A stretch of DNA of 64,000 nt from Ceratorhiza oryzae-sativae (lineage: Eukaryota; Basidiomycota; Agaricomycetes; Cantharellales; Ceratobasidiaceae): assembly GCA_030998015.1 (NCBI GenBank), contig JARWMV010000001.1:186001-250000 (forward strand), read 5' to 3'. The position numbers and the translations under genes were made by a program. Below, one piece after another: positions 35,063 through 43,916 of this stretch (positions are counted from its first letter, which is position 1; each line of letters starts with the position of its first letter). Under the pieces are notes generated by a model that saw nothing but the letters and a program-made list of their open reading frames with translations, was not told where the DNA came from and made no database searches.

Positions 35063-35133
35063 CCACTTTGCCTCCCACAGATTTTCTCCCGAATGTATAA
35101 GAGTTTTATATATATATTTTTTACACACCAGAC

Positions 35134-35690
35134 TTAATACATTTCCTTTTTACTCTCTATTTTACATTTGCCCTTGAGGGGCCAGGTATAGGGCTTCTTG
35201 CCTTTTTTATCCTTCTTATTGGTCTGAACAACTGACTGGGTAGTGGGCCGCAGCCAAGGAGCCTCCCCCCCTGGGAAGTCGGCCATGTAGTTCTGGAAAC
35301 ACCCAGAACCAGATGCTGCAAAGGGCGAAGCCTCATCAAACAAGGGAGCAGAGCCCTCCTCGAAGAATTCAGCAAGAGCAGCCTGGTGAGACCACTCCTC
35401 AAAGGACTTGTAGTCCTGATCAACAAGCGCCCAGACACGCTCAAGGGTGGCCTCATGGGCCCGACCATCAAGGAGGATGTGCTCTTCTACAGAACAAGTT
35501 AGCTATGTGAGAACGATGAAGAACGAGCACATGTACCTGGCACCCCACAGAAGAACCAATCCCCAACACCTCCATAGAAGTCTTCAAGGGAGGCGTCGCA
35601 CATGGCATCACAGTAGGTGCAGTACTCCCCCTCAGGGAGAGACCAGCAGGTGCAGTCAAGGGGATTGTAGTTAAGGGAAATAACATGCAT
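35134..35690 (-). CDS. Antisense spliced ORF inside the retrotransposon
   Basis: Two exons on the minus strand, 35690-35537 and 35486-35134, joined by a 49-bp GT-AG intron (35488-35536), give about 168 residues without any stop. Start MHVISLNYNPLDCTCWSLPE, then a Cys-rich stretch (EYCTYCDAMCDASLEDF), VWALVDQDYKSFEEWS, and a Lys-rich tail (NKKDKKGKKPYTWPLKGKCK) with TAA at 35134-35136. It is divergent from the Rep gene, and the 61-bp repeats lie between them. Antisense genes are rare in LTR elements, and a spliced one would be removed if on the genomic RNA strand, so the orientation is meaningful. Function unknown; too short for a typical viral capsid. Confidence 0.55.
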
Positions 35691-36214
35691 AGTAAAGATG
35701 GGATGAGGAAGGAAAACAACAAAAACCACAAACATTAAAAAATCACGGTGCAACACAATAACTTGCACAAACATCAAAACAAGGTCTGGTCAGGTGACAC
35801 CAACAGACACGTGACCATCTGCCAGAAAACAAACAACAAAGCATGGGAATCACATGACCTAGCCTAGTCACATGACCACCTGCCAGAAAACAAGCAACAA
35901 AGCACAGGAATCACATGACCTAGCCTAGTCACATGAATATACACTATCCCCTAACTACCAGAGGGGTTGGAGAGGGGGCACCAACCGAAGTGGAGGAGCG
36001 GAGGCCCCAAGCGTAGCGAGGAGAAAGGCCAACATGGGGGAACGCAGGAAGGGCACCCCTCAGAGATGCATCATAACCAGCACAAGCCTACATCAGGAAG
36101 CCACATGACCACAATAACCAGAGAGGGTATATCTAGGGGACACCTTTGGGGGTAAAGGGGGCTATCATCTCATGCCCTCCCCACAAGACACATCTACTTC
36201 TAAAAATACCAACA
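35691..36214. promoter_or_regulatory. Intergenic region between antisense ORF and Rep gene
   Basis: 524 bp between two divergent starts, so it should hold both promoters. It contains the 61-bp tandem repeat (35808-35936) and G-rich stretches near 35960-36050. I searched both strands by eye for the geminivirus/genomovirus origin nonamer TAATATTAC and close variants at a stem-loop and did not find one. Confidence 0.45.
35808..35936. repeat. 61-bp direct tandem repeat (2.1 copies), iteron-like
   Basis: Units start at 35808, 35869 and (partial) 35930, each with CACRTGACC-type starts followed by GCCAGAAAACAA and CACATGACCTAGCCTAGT. The copies differ at a few positions, mainly transitions. Direct repeats upstream of a Rep gene are the usual place for Rep-binding iterons; here this is only positional inference. 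Confidence 0.7.
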
Positions 36215-37501
36215 ATGCTAAGTGAAGATGGCTTGAACGTGGGAACACCCCAGCCAAACAAATCAAGCGCAGGGCAGAGGTTGGCATCACCATCGCTGGT
36301 GCCCTCGGAATCAAGCCAAGCCCCCTCACCTGCTTCTATGCAGCTTACACTGATGGATCACAGGTCTGAAGAGCTGACCGAAACTGCACGGGTCCCCTGA
36401 TTCCATGTCCAGACCAGGGCGGTGCTGCTGACCTGGTCAAAGCTATGCAATCAGCCCTCAAGTGGGCTCGCTGCCCAATACGAGGTGTTCTGCCACCACC
36501 AGCCCAATCACTGGGCAACCTTAGCCATGGTCGAACAGCACAACCCAGAGGAGCTGAACTATGACCCAACCCAGCCCCTGCATGTCCACACCCTCTCCAT
36601 CAGTCAGGAACGGAAGGGCAGGTGGAACACCCAGAATGCGGGGTTCTGGGACTTCGAGGGGCAACACCCCAACATACGGCCCAAAGACCTCAAGGACGGA
36701 CCAGGAGGCAACCCAGCAAGGGATGCCTTCAACTATCTCTGGAAGGACGTTGGAGCTAATGGCAAGGAGATAGAGGATTTGATGGTGGGGGACCTGACCT
36801 TGGAAAGGTTGGAGGAGATCTTGGTGAAGGGAAAGGGCAGAAAACAGTCAAGGATGGAGGCAGACTTGGAGGATGGGATGGAGATTGTTGCCTCAGCAAC
36901 AAAACAGGAGTACTACCAGGCGTTCAAGCGCCTCCGCCCCCTCCAGATGATGACGATGTGGAACTCAGTACGAGCATATGCCGAGTACACATACAAGGAA
37001 GACCAGGGTTGCATGCCTGCAATCCCTGTGGAGTTAGAGGTCCTGGAAGACCAGGAGCACATTGACTGAGCAGACAGATGGTTTGCCAAGGAGGTCGAGA
37101 AGAGGGGAAGAGGGGTGCGCCATCACATCCTGGTGATAGAAGGAGAAACTGGAACGGGGAAAACGGCATATGCACGATCCAAGGGCTGCCACAGCCAGAT
37201 GTGCAATGTGTGGAATATGGGCAACTTGTTGGAAGATGCCAACATTTGGATCCTGGACGACATGGTCCAGTCAAACGGGAAGTACTCGCTAAAGGCCCTG
37301 AGCCAGTACGAGGCGGACTTCACAGGCAGGTATGCGCACGTGAAATCAATGAAGGTATGGCCAACAGTTATTCTGGGAAATAGCCAGTCGGCAATCATGA
37401 AATGTTGGTCAGACATAGAGGGGGAAGAAGGGGACTTATGGGTATCAAGAAATGTGGAATGGGTGTATGCAGGAGGAAAACCATTCTTTGTATTCCCTTA
37501 G
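36215..37501 (+). pseudogene. CRESS-DNA-virus-type Rep (HUH endonuclease + SF3 helicase), two in-frame TGA
   Basis: Replication-initiator-like gene: Rep nicks and joins ssDNA at a rolling-circle origin and unwinds it. A single frame from ATG 36215 to TAG 37499-37501 (about 428 codons) is broken by TGA at 36398-36400 and 37067-37069. Endonuclease motif I-like VLLTWS is at 36422-36439 and motif II HVH at 36581-36589. A GRS-like block FWDFEGQHPNI lies at 36644-36676, and motif III YLWK at 36734-36745 carries the nicking Tyr and Lys. Helicase Walker A GETGTGKT is at 37142-37165, Walker B ILDD at 37250-37261, and motif C PTVILGN with its sensor Asn at 37361-37381. The motif order and the GRS-like block resemble geminivirus/genomovirus Rep more than bacterial plasmid Rep. 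An N-terminal extension of about 65 residues is unusual. All key residues are present; only the two stops break it. It is between the LTRs, not flanked by its own repeats. Confidence 0.85.
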
Positions 37502-37621
37502 AATAATTTACTGTACTGTACAACTTCTGCTATGCCCATCCAAACAGTTGGGGCATTCTGAGAAGAAGCAGACAAATCCTCACCCCTAAATAACCTCCAC
37601 AACAAAGAAAAGAAAAACAAT

Positions 37622-37742
37622 CTCATGTAATGGAGAGGTTAAGGGGTCTAGCCTGACTCAGCCTGACCTCATCAAACAATACTGAATCAGCTGAAAGGTC
37701 GTTGGTTCAAGTCCAGCACCCTTAACCTCCTTGGTGCATGAG
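37622..37742 (+). ncRNA. tRNA-like hairpin before the polypurine tract
   Basis: A 121-base segment whose ends pair (CTCATG with CATGAG; GGAGAGGTTAAGGG with CCCTTAACCTCC). Inside is a tRNA-like core of 86 nt (37640-37725). The acceptor-like stem is TAAGGG/CCCTTA. A T-arm with 5-bp stem and 7-nt loop (GTTGG TTCAAGT CCAGC, 37701-37717) matches a pol III B box. A-box-like TAGCCTGACTC lies near 37649, and a central stem is GACCT/AGGTC. No clear anticodon arm and a weak D arm, so it is not a normal tRNA. It could be a tRNA-derived RNA structure or pol III promoter, or a chance hairpin. Confidence 0.45.
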
Positions 37743-37796
37743 ATTCCTTTTGCATAAGGAACTAAACCATGTCTCAAGGTCCCCCAAGACATGTCC

Positions 37797-37810
37797 AAAG
37801 GGGGGGATAA
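37797..37810 (+). promoter_or_regulatory. Polypurine tract of the outer element
   Basis: AAAGGGGGGGATAA immediately before the 3' LTR, the plus-strand primer position. Its location 3' of the Rep gene shows that the Rep module is inside the retrotransposon's transcribed unit. Confidence 0.75.
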
Positions 37811-38481
37811 TGTTATGACCTGTCAAACGGACATAACAAAACAACCAAATATTTTTTACAGATTTATGGCATTTTTTCCTAAGCAGAACAAGCCATAAAC
37901 AAGGTCACGTGACCTTGGCACTTAGCTGGCACTTATGGTGGTTACCCTGAACTCACTCCAGCATTTCTCTCCATTGTTACTTGGAGCAAGGAGCAAGTTG
38001 TCATGTGACCTTGGTGCTTGCAGCCAGATCATGTGACCTCAGCGCTTACAGTGGTTACCCTGAACTCGCTCCAGCATTTCTCTCCATTGTTACTTGGAGT
38101 GAGGAGTGAGTTGTCACGTAATCTCAGTGCTTACAGCAGGATCACATGACCTCAGCACCTACCCCTCGGACCTCATGCGGCTCTATAAGATTTGGAGCTG
38201 CACAAACTTAAGACAAACAATTACCTAACCCATAGTACTGTACATAACCTACACCTACTGCAGAGTGTGCTTAGATAATACATCTGCAGCCACTGCAGCC
38301 ACAGGCATGTATAAGAGGGATAAAGCAAGACTGGATGCCTCAGCTTGCTTTATCTCGTCAACCACCATAGACCATAGCAAACCCTGTAACTAGAACACTC
38401 AATACATACTGTATAGCACCAAACTGTCAATGCAGCCACTACTTAAGTGCTTCACAAGGAAGCCTCCAGAGTGTCACAACA
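37811..38481 (+). repeat. 3' LTR of the outer gypsy element
   Basis: 671 bp. Same ends as the 5' LTR (TGTTATGACCTG ... GTGTCACAACA) and followed by the duplication CAATG at 38482-38486. It differs from the 5' LTR by transitions, often at CpG, and by small indels. Confidence 0.95.
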
Positions 38482-38486
38482 CAATG

Positions 38487-40958
38487 GCTGTGAATATTGC
38501 AAGCCAAAGGCTTTTTTTTACAGCCACCATTCTGATTTGTCAGTATATACAAAAGGTCAATGAGGTAGTGAACCAATACTTATCAGTTGCTTTCCTTCTT
38601 TCAGAGCCTTGGTGTGTGCATAGTCCTCATTGTCATCTTTGAGTAGGTTGTTGAGCCCCCTCACATCTTTCATGATGACTCAGGGGTTGTGTGACATTTG
38701 CCAGGTCACAGACTCAACAAAGCCTGGTGCGTTACTGTGGGTGCAGCACTCATTGAAAGTGGCCAAATCTGCTTCAGCAGCCACAATGGGATGCAGCAGG
38801 CATGTTGACTTTTGGGCTTGAGCTGGCTGGGGTTGGGATCAGAGCTGGGATCAAGATTGGGACTGGGATTGGGACTGGGGCTGGGGCTGGGACTGAAATC
38901 CCAATTTGAACAGAGCAGTACCACAACCCAATGGCTTCTCTTTTGTACAACCAAAAGTGGGGGCTGGCTGGCAGAATGAGGTTTTCAGCAGTGAGCCAGG
39001 GTTGGTGTGCTGGATAAGCTCACAAGCACACTCACAAACTTTAGCATGAACTGCTTTCATCATGGCTTGACTTGGTGCATCAGCCCTGAGATAAGGGTTG
39101 GCTCCTGTCAAGTCAAGAACTGAGTGCACAGAGCACAAAGCTCAAGTTGTGTCTGTGGGTGGAGTGTTGGGACAATCTGGAGCCAGGCCATCATTGCCAG
39201 AGGCAGCATGTGTTTGATCACCACCATATGTGCACTTGACTTGAGGAGCCAAGGTTCAGGTATCACAAGCATGCTTGACTGGCAAGGGGGGAGGTGTAGA
39301 CTGGGGAGACAGTGGAACATGGCATGATGATGGTGGTGGAGCTGATGTCCCCTCTGGTTCAATGCTCTTGTTCTCAGGGGGTGAGACTGCTCACTGCTTT
39401 GTGTTGTCATGCTTGTACTCATGCTCAATCACCTTTTGCTTCAACTGGGCATGGACCAGGCCTTGCACAGGGATGACATCCAAGAGGATGTTTGGGAGGG
39501 TGGGGAAATGTGACAGCTTGTCACCAAGAGACAGGGAACTCAGTTGTGGTTGTCCTTCAAGGGGAGCCTCAAGAATGGTAGCTGCAGTGTCCTTGCATTC
39601 ATGGATGGTGATTGGAGGATGTGAGAGTGTTTGGCAAAGTGGTGGAGCAGGTGGGGCTGGTGGGGGAGGATGGGGAGGCAAGTTGGACTGATTCACAGCC
39701 AGGTTGGGCTTGTCATTGGATTCAGGCTTGGTAGCAGTATTGTTTGGGTCGCTTGTCCAGATTTGCTTGACACTCAATCTGATGGGCATGTGCTCTGCTG
39801 TGTGTTTTCCCAGACTAGTTGCTATGTATTTACAATGCTGATAGTGATCATACCCATATAAAAACCCAAATAAAAGGCTTACCAATTGTGGCATTTGCCT
39901 GATTGGCCCACCCTCCACTTACATGCAAGGTTGGGGTTTCCAACATGACCATCTAATCCAAGTGGGTTAGTTTCAATGCTAAGCATATTATTTTGCCAAC
40001 TGACCTCAGTTTCTGGCTGTGGAGCTTGTATGGAGTGCATTTGAGCTTCTTGACCCATTTTGAGTGCTGTTTCAATATCTTCTTCTTGCCAGCAGTCAAA
40101 TTTTTGGCCAGGTTGATTCTCTGCAAATGCTGCAAGCATCTCATACCCCACCATTTCTTCAACAAACGTGTATTGGGATTCTGTCAAGCGTCATGTCAGT
40201 GAGTAGATTGAATGCAGGGGAAACAGTTTGTTGCTTACCTGATGGTTGTGCTTCAGCTTGGTGATTGTCCTGGCAGTCTTCACCTTTGTCCTTGCCATTG
40301 TCAGAAGAGCTGGGAGTTGGGGAGCGAGGAATGTTGCAGAGGTCTTGCTGCATGCAGCTGAGTTCCTCTGCTTCTTCCTCTGGGACATTGTGGACCCAGA
40401 CTTGGCCCTTGGGTTCAGGTGGCAGGCAGTGTTTCTTGATGTTGGAAGGACCACCTCCATCACCATTTTTCATCATGGGGTTGCACCTGTGAGCCTGAGC
40501 AGTGGACTTGGGGTTTTGAGGGCTGGATTCAGATGAACAACAGACACAGTTGGAGTTCCTGTAGCCTTGCCCACTGGTGTTGGTGAGCTTGGCTGCAGAC
40601 TTGGCAGCTTGCTGGGCCACTTGTTGGCCCTTGTCATACTTGCGTGTGGCCAAGCAAGATGGGGACACAGCACACTTGTCATCTGTTGAGTACAAATTTG
40701 TCAGTACTGGCTGTTGCATGAAACAATCAGGAACTCACTGTATTGGCTGATTTTTGAAGTGGGCTTGCAAGACTGAGGCCCCTTGACAATAAGCAAAGAT
40801 AACTCCTTGCTGGGCAGAGGGGTGTCAAGGGGTGCTTTGCCATGCCTAGTGCCCTTAGTAATACATACAACATTAGACTCTTAGCAAAGAGTTAACATAT
40901 CAACAAATGTACCTATTCAGTTGTCAGTTCAGGTGAAGCAGCAGGTAGTTCGACATCA
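38487..40958 (-). pseudogene. Decayed multi-exon gene of unknown family, proximal part
   Basis: On the minus strand coding-like segments appear in order: near 40770-40850, 40159-40719 (Ser/Pro-rich with a Cys-containing patch and an acidic EEEAEELSCMQQD stretch), 39879-40187 (EEMVGYEMLAAFAENQPGQK), 39391-39918 (poly-Pro tract PPHPPPPAPPAPP) and 38851-39138 (GANPYLRADAPSQAMMKAVH). Plausible GT-AG junctions separate some of them. At least one in-frame TGA occurs near 38670. A GGGACT/GGGCTG hexamer repeat at about 38830-38890 encodes a Ser-Pro run. It would continue left of the outer transposon at 20481. Family not recognised; CpG is nearly absent. Confidence 0.4.
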
Positions 40959-40959
40959 G

Positions 40960-42260
40960 TGTTATGGATCACTAACATTTTTCTATTTTAGTCTGCTTTG
41001 CCAACCTCAAGTGATGCCTCTGTAATTTTCTTGAAATTAAATGAATTTGTATGTGTCTGAATTTGTACTATTTGTGTTCCATTAAATAGTACAAATCTCC
41101 TCTTTCCAACGCATATTTTATCATGATTTTATCTTAAGAACTCAGAGATATATAGAGGTTGCAATATTTCCTCTTATCAGGAGATATTGATTACAACATT
41201 GTGCCGCTCATATCTCGGCAACCGCTTACGCTATCAAAGCGATCTTATGCTCTATCGATAGCTAATCTTTGGCGATATCTGCTGCCCAAAGATCGTCGCG
41301 ATCCACCAGATCCTTGTGCCGGAATGGCCTGAAGATCATTAGAATCTTACTGGACCATCAATCAAGATCTAATGACTCCAGCAAGTCAGGAGAGCCTTCC
41401 AAATTGATCCAGAAGCTTCTCTGACTCACTTTATAACTCACTGAGATGTAGCCTACATTCAATACATGTATATACCACGATAATACAATCTACAAGCCAA
41501 TAGCAGGTCTCAGATGCATCAATGCCTTCAATCCACACCCTGTCTTTACTCTCTTATCCTATACTGGGCTAGGGTGTACCCCAAGTATAGCAGTACCCTC
41601 TTTTGATGATTGCACTGGCATGCATGCATCTATTTGGCTCTGGAATGCCCTCCTCAGGGTATAAAAGGACCTCCTCTGAGGCCCTTCCAGACCACCCTCC
41701 TCTACTCAACCCAGACTGGTTATTGGTTTCTTTTCTCTTTCTATTTTTCTCTTGTCTGTGTGTGATTTCTTATATAACTAGTACTGAGGAATAAAGTACC
41801 ATATTAGTTATATATTGTCTGATTCATTGTATCTTATATACAGAGTTATATAAGGATACAATATTGCCTGATTGAGCATGACATTAAGTACCAGCTATTA
41901 GAGGAAATCTAAGTACCTGTAGCTGAGGAAGTTCACGCATTAGGCAGCCCACCATCTATCCTATAAGCTATCACTTAAGTCTAGTATTAAGATTAGTATC
42001 AGTTAGTCCAAGCAACTAGGGCTGAACTACATTTAAGATATTTAAGGGAACCTTACCATAGTAGTCTTGCTCTTTATACCTATAAATTAGTGAGTTTACA
42101 CTGTGAAAGATTAAGACTACCTTGAGTGTTACTTGATTGCATTGCAACTACTTTGAGCCTTCTTACTCTAGTCTAAGAAGTATTGAGTATGATTAGTGTA
42201 TACTAACATATCTACATTCTCTTAAGCTCTAGATATTCCAGTGTACCCTGACCTGTAACA
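40960..42260 (+). repeat. Full-length 1.3-kb LTR (forward copy of an inverted pair)
   Basis: Begins TGTTATGGATCACTAACATT and ends TACCCTGACCTGTAACA (1301 bp). A TATA box (GTATAAAAGG, near 41659-41668) lies upstream of a pyrimidine-rich stretch. No direct duplication: the left flank ends CATCAG, while the right is the inverted partner. Same family as 22203-23510. Confidence 0.88.
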
Positions 42261-43346
42261 GATATCTTAAATGTAGTTCAGCCCTAGTCGCTTGGACTAA
42301 CTGATACTAATCTTAATACTAGGCTTAAGCAATAGCTTATTGGATAGATGGTGGGCTGCCTAATGCATGTACTTCCTCAGCTACAGGTACTTAGATTTCC
42401 TCTAATAGCTGGTACTTAATGTCATGCTCAATCAGGCAATATTGTATCCTTATATAACTCTGTATATAAGATACAATGAATCAGACAATATATAACTAAT
42501 ATGGTACTTTATTCCTCAGTACTAGTTATATAAGAAATCACACACAGACAAGAGAAATAGAAAGAGAAAAGAAACCAATAACTAGTCTGGGTTGAGTAAG
42601 AGGAGGAGGTGGTCTGGAAGGGCCTCAGAAGAGGTCCTTTTATACCCTGAGGAGGGCATTCCAGAGCCAAATAGATGCATGCATGCCAGTGCAATCATCA
42701 AAAGAGGGTACTGCTATACTTGGGGTACACCCTAGCCCAGTATAGGATAAGAGAGTAAAGACAGGGTGTGGATCAAAGGCATTGATGCATCTGAGACCTG
42801 CTATTGGCTTGTAGATCATATTATCGTGGTATATACATGTATTGAATGTAGGCTACATCTCAGTGAGTTATAAAGTGAGTCAGAGAAGCTTCTGGATCAA
42901 TTTGGAAGGCTCTCCTGACTTGCTGGAGTCATTAGATCTTGATTGATGGTCCAGTAAGATTCTAATGATCTTCAGGCCATTCCAGCGCGAGGATCCAGTG
43001 GATCGCAACGATCTTCGGGCAGCAGATACCGCCGAAGATTAGCTATCGATAGAGCATAAGATCGTTTTGATAGCGTAAATGGTTGCTGAGATATGAGCAG
43101 TGCAACATTGTAATCAATATCTCCTGATAAGAGGAAATATTGCAACCTCTGTATCTCTGAGATCTTATTGTAAAAACTTAATAGAATATGCGTTGGAGAG
43201 TGGGAAATTTGTACAATTTAATGGAATGCAAAATTGTACAATTGAGGCACATACAAATTCAAGTAATTCACAAATTAATTACAGAGGCATTGATTGAGGT
43301 TGGCAGAGCAGACTAAAATAATAGAAAATGTTAGTAATCCATAACA
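42261..43346 (-). repeat. Truncated inverted copy of the 1.3-kb LTR
   Basis: 1086 bp in reverse orientation, starting inside the LTR at GATATCTTAAATGTAG and running to the LTR end (…GTAATCCATAACA at 43346). It abuts the forward copy without spacer, so the two form a near-palindrome with arms of about 1.08 kb and a central unpaired segment of about 215 bp. Confidence 0.88.
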
Positions 43347-43916
43347 CACTGGTTGCTAAACTCTATGCTATGTAATGTATGGATGGGTGCTAATGACAAG
43401 TACTATGCTAAGGTGGCTAATGTGTAAAAGAACAGGCTACATATTAATGCAGGTAGTTAGTGAGACAATTTGTGCACTGGACATATTCCAGAAGCATGTT
43501 GAGGCCAGAACAAGAAGAAAAAAGACATGAAAGCAAGATGAAATCCCTCCCACAGGAGATCAGAACATGCTGCCATATGGCCACATAAGACAGACAATGG
43601 AGCAAATATGGGTGTTAAACCTGTGCCTGCTGTAACAGAAAACAAGAGCTGAATGACCTGACTTTAACACTGCTTAATTTTCTGCTTTCTTTGAGGTGGC
43701 TTTGGTGTGGGGTTGAGTGGCTTGGAAACTCCCACAAAGTCATTCTCAGCTAGCTTGTCAGGCCAACAGACCCAAACTACCACAAGGGCATTTGAAATAG
43801 GATGACTTCCGAGGCTGTACATTGGTTGCCAACGCCGACCACTTGCTCAACTTGTTTCTGTTGGCGACCTTGCTTAAAGTTGTTTATTTGGAGGCTTGAT
43901 TTTGGTAAATTAGATA
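43347..43916. other. Right boundary of the repeat block
   Basis: 570 bp between the last LTR and the M64 peptidase gene. The first about 450 bp are still CpG-poor like the repeat block; normal composition resumes near 43,800. No gene recognised. The peptidase promoter should lie in the last part. Confidence 0.45.

Larger units (their letters stand above)
20482..38486 (+). mobile_element. Outer Ty3/gypsy chromodomain retrotransposon with extra 3' cargo
   Basis: Element 20487-38481, with direct duplications CAATG at 20482-20486 and 38482-38486. The order is 5' LTR, self-priming site, gag, protease, RT, RNase H, integrase, chromodomain, extra ORF, antisense spliced ORF, 61-bp repeats, Rep gene, tRNA-like hairpin, polypurine tract, 3' LTR. 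It is interrupted by a reverse solo LTR (22203-23510) and a complete gypsy element (26514-32817). Subtracting these and their duplications leaves about 10.4 kb. It is inactive now: several TGA stops and two frameshifts in pol. The LTRs differ by some substitutions and small indels (658 versus 671 bp), so it is not very recent. Confidence 0.93.

Noticed and set aside
35157..35471. 104-codon minus-strand frame (Leu/Arg-rich)
   Set aside because: It overlaps the better supported spliced frame 35134-35690, which has acceptor/donor sites and balanced composition.
35691..36214. Canonical geminivirus/genomovirus origin nonamer (TAATATTAC) upstream of the Rep gene
   Set aside because: Looked for on both strands and not found; only AT-rich near-matches without a stem.
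23511..37501. TGA codons read as an amino acid (recoding) in the retrotransposons
   Set aside because: Host genes in the same window use TGA as normal stops, and the elements also carry frameshifts, so decay is the simpler explanation.
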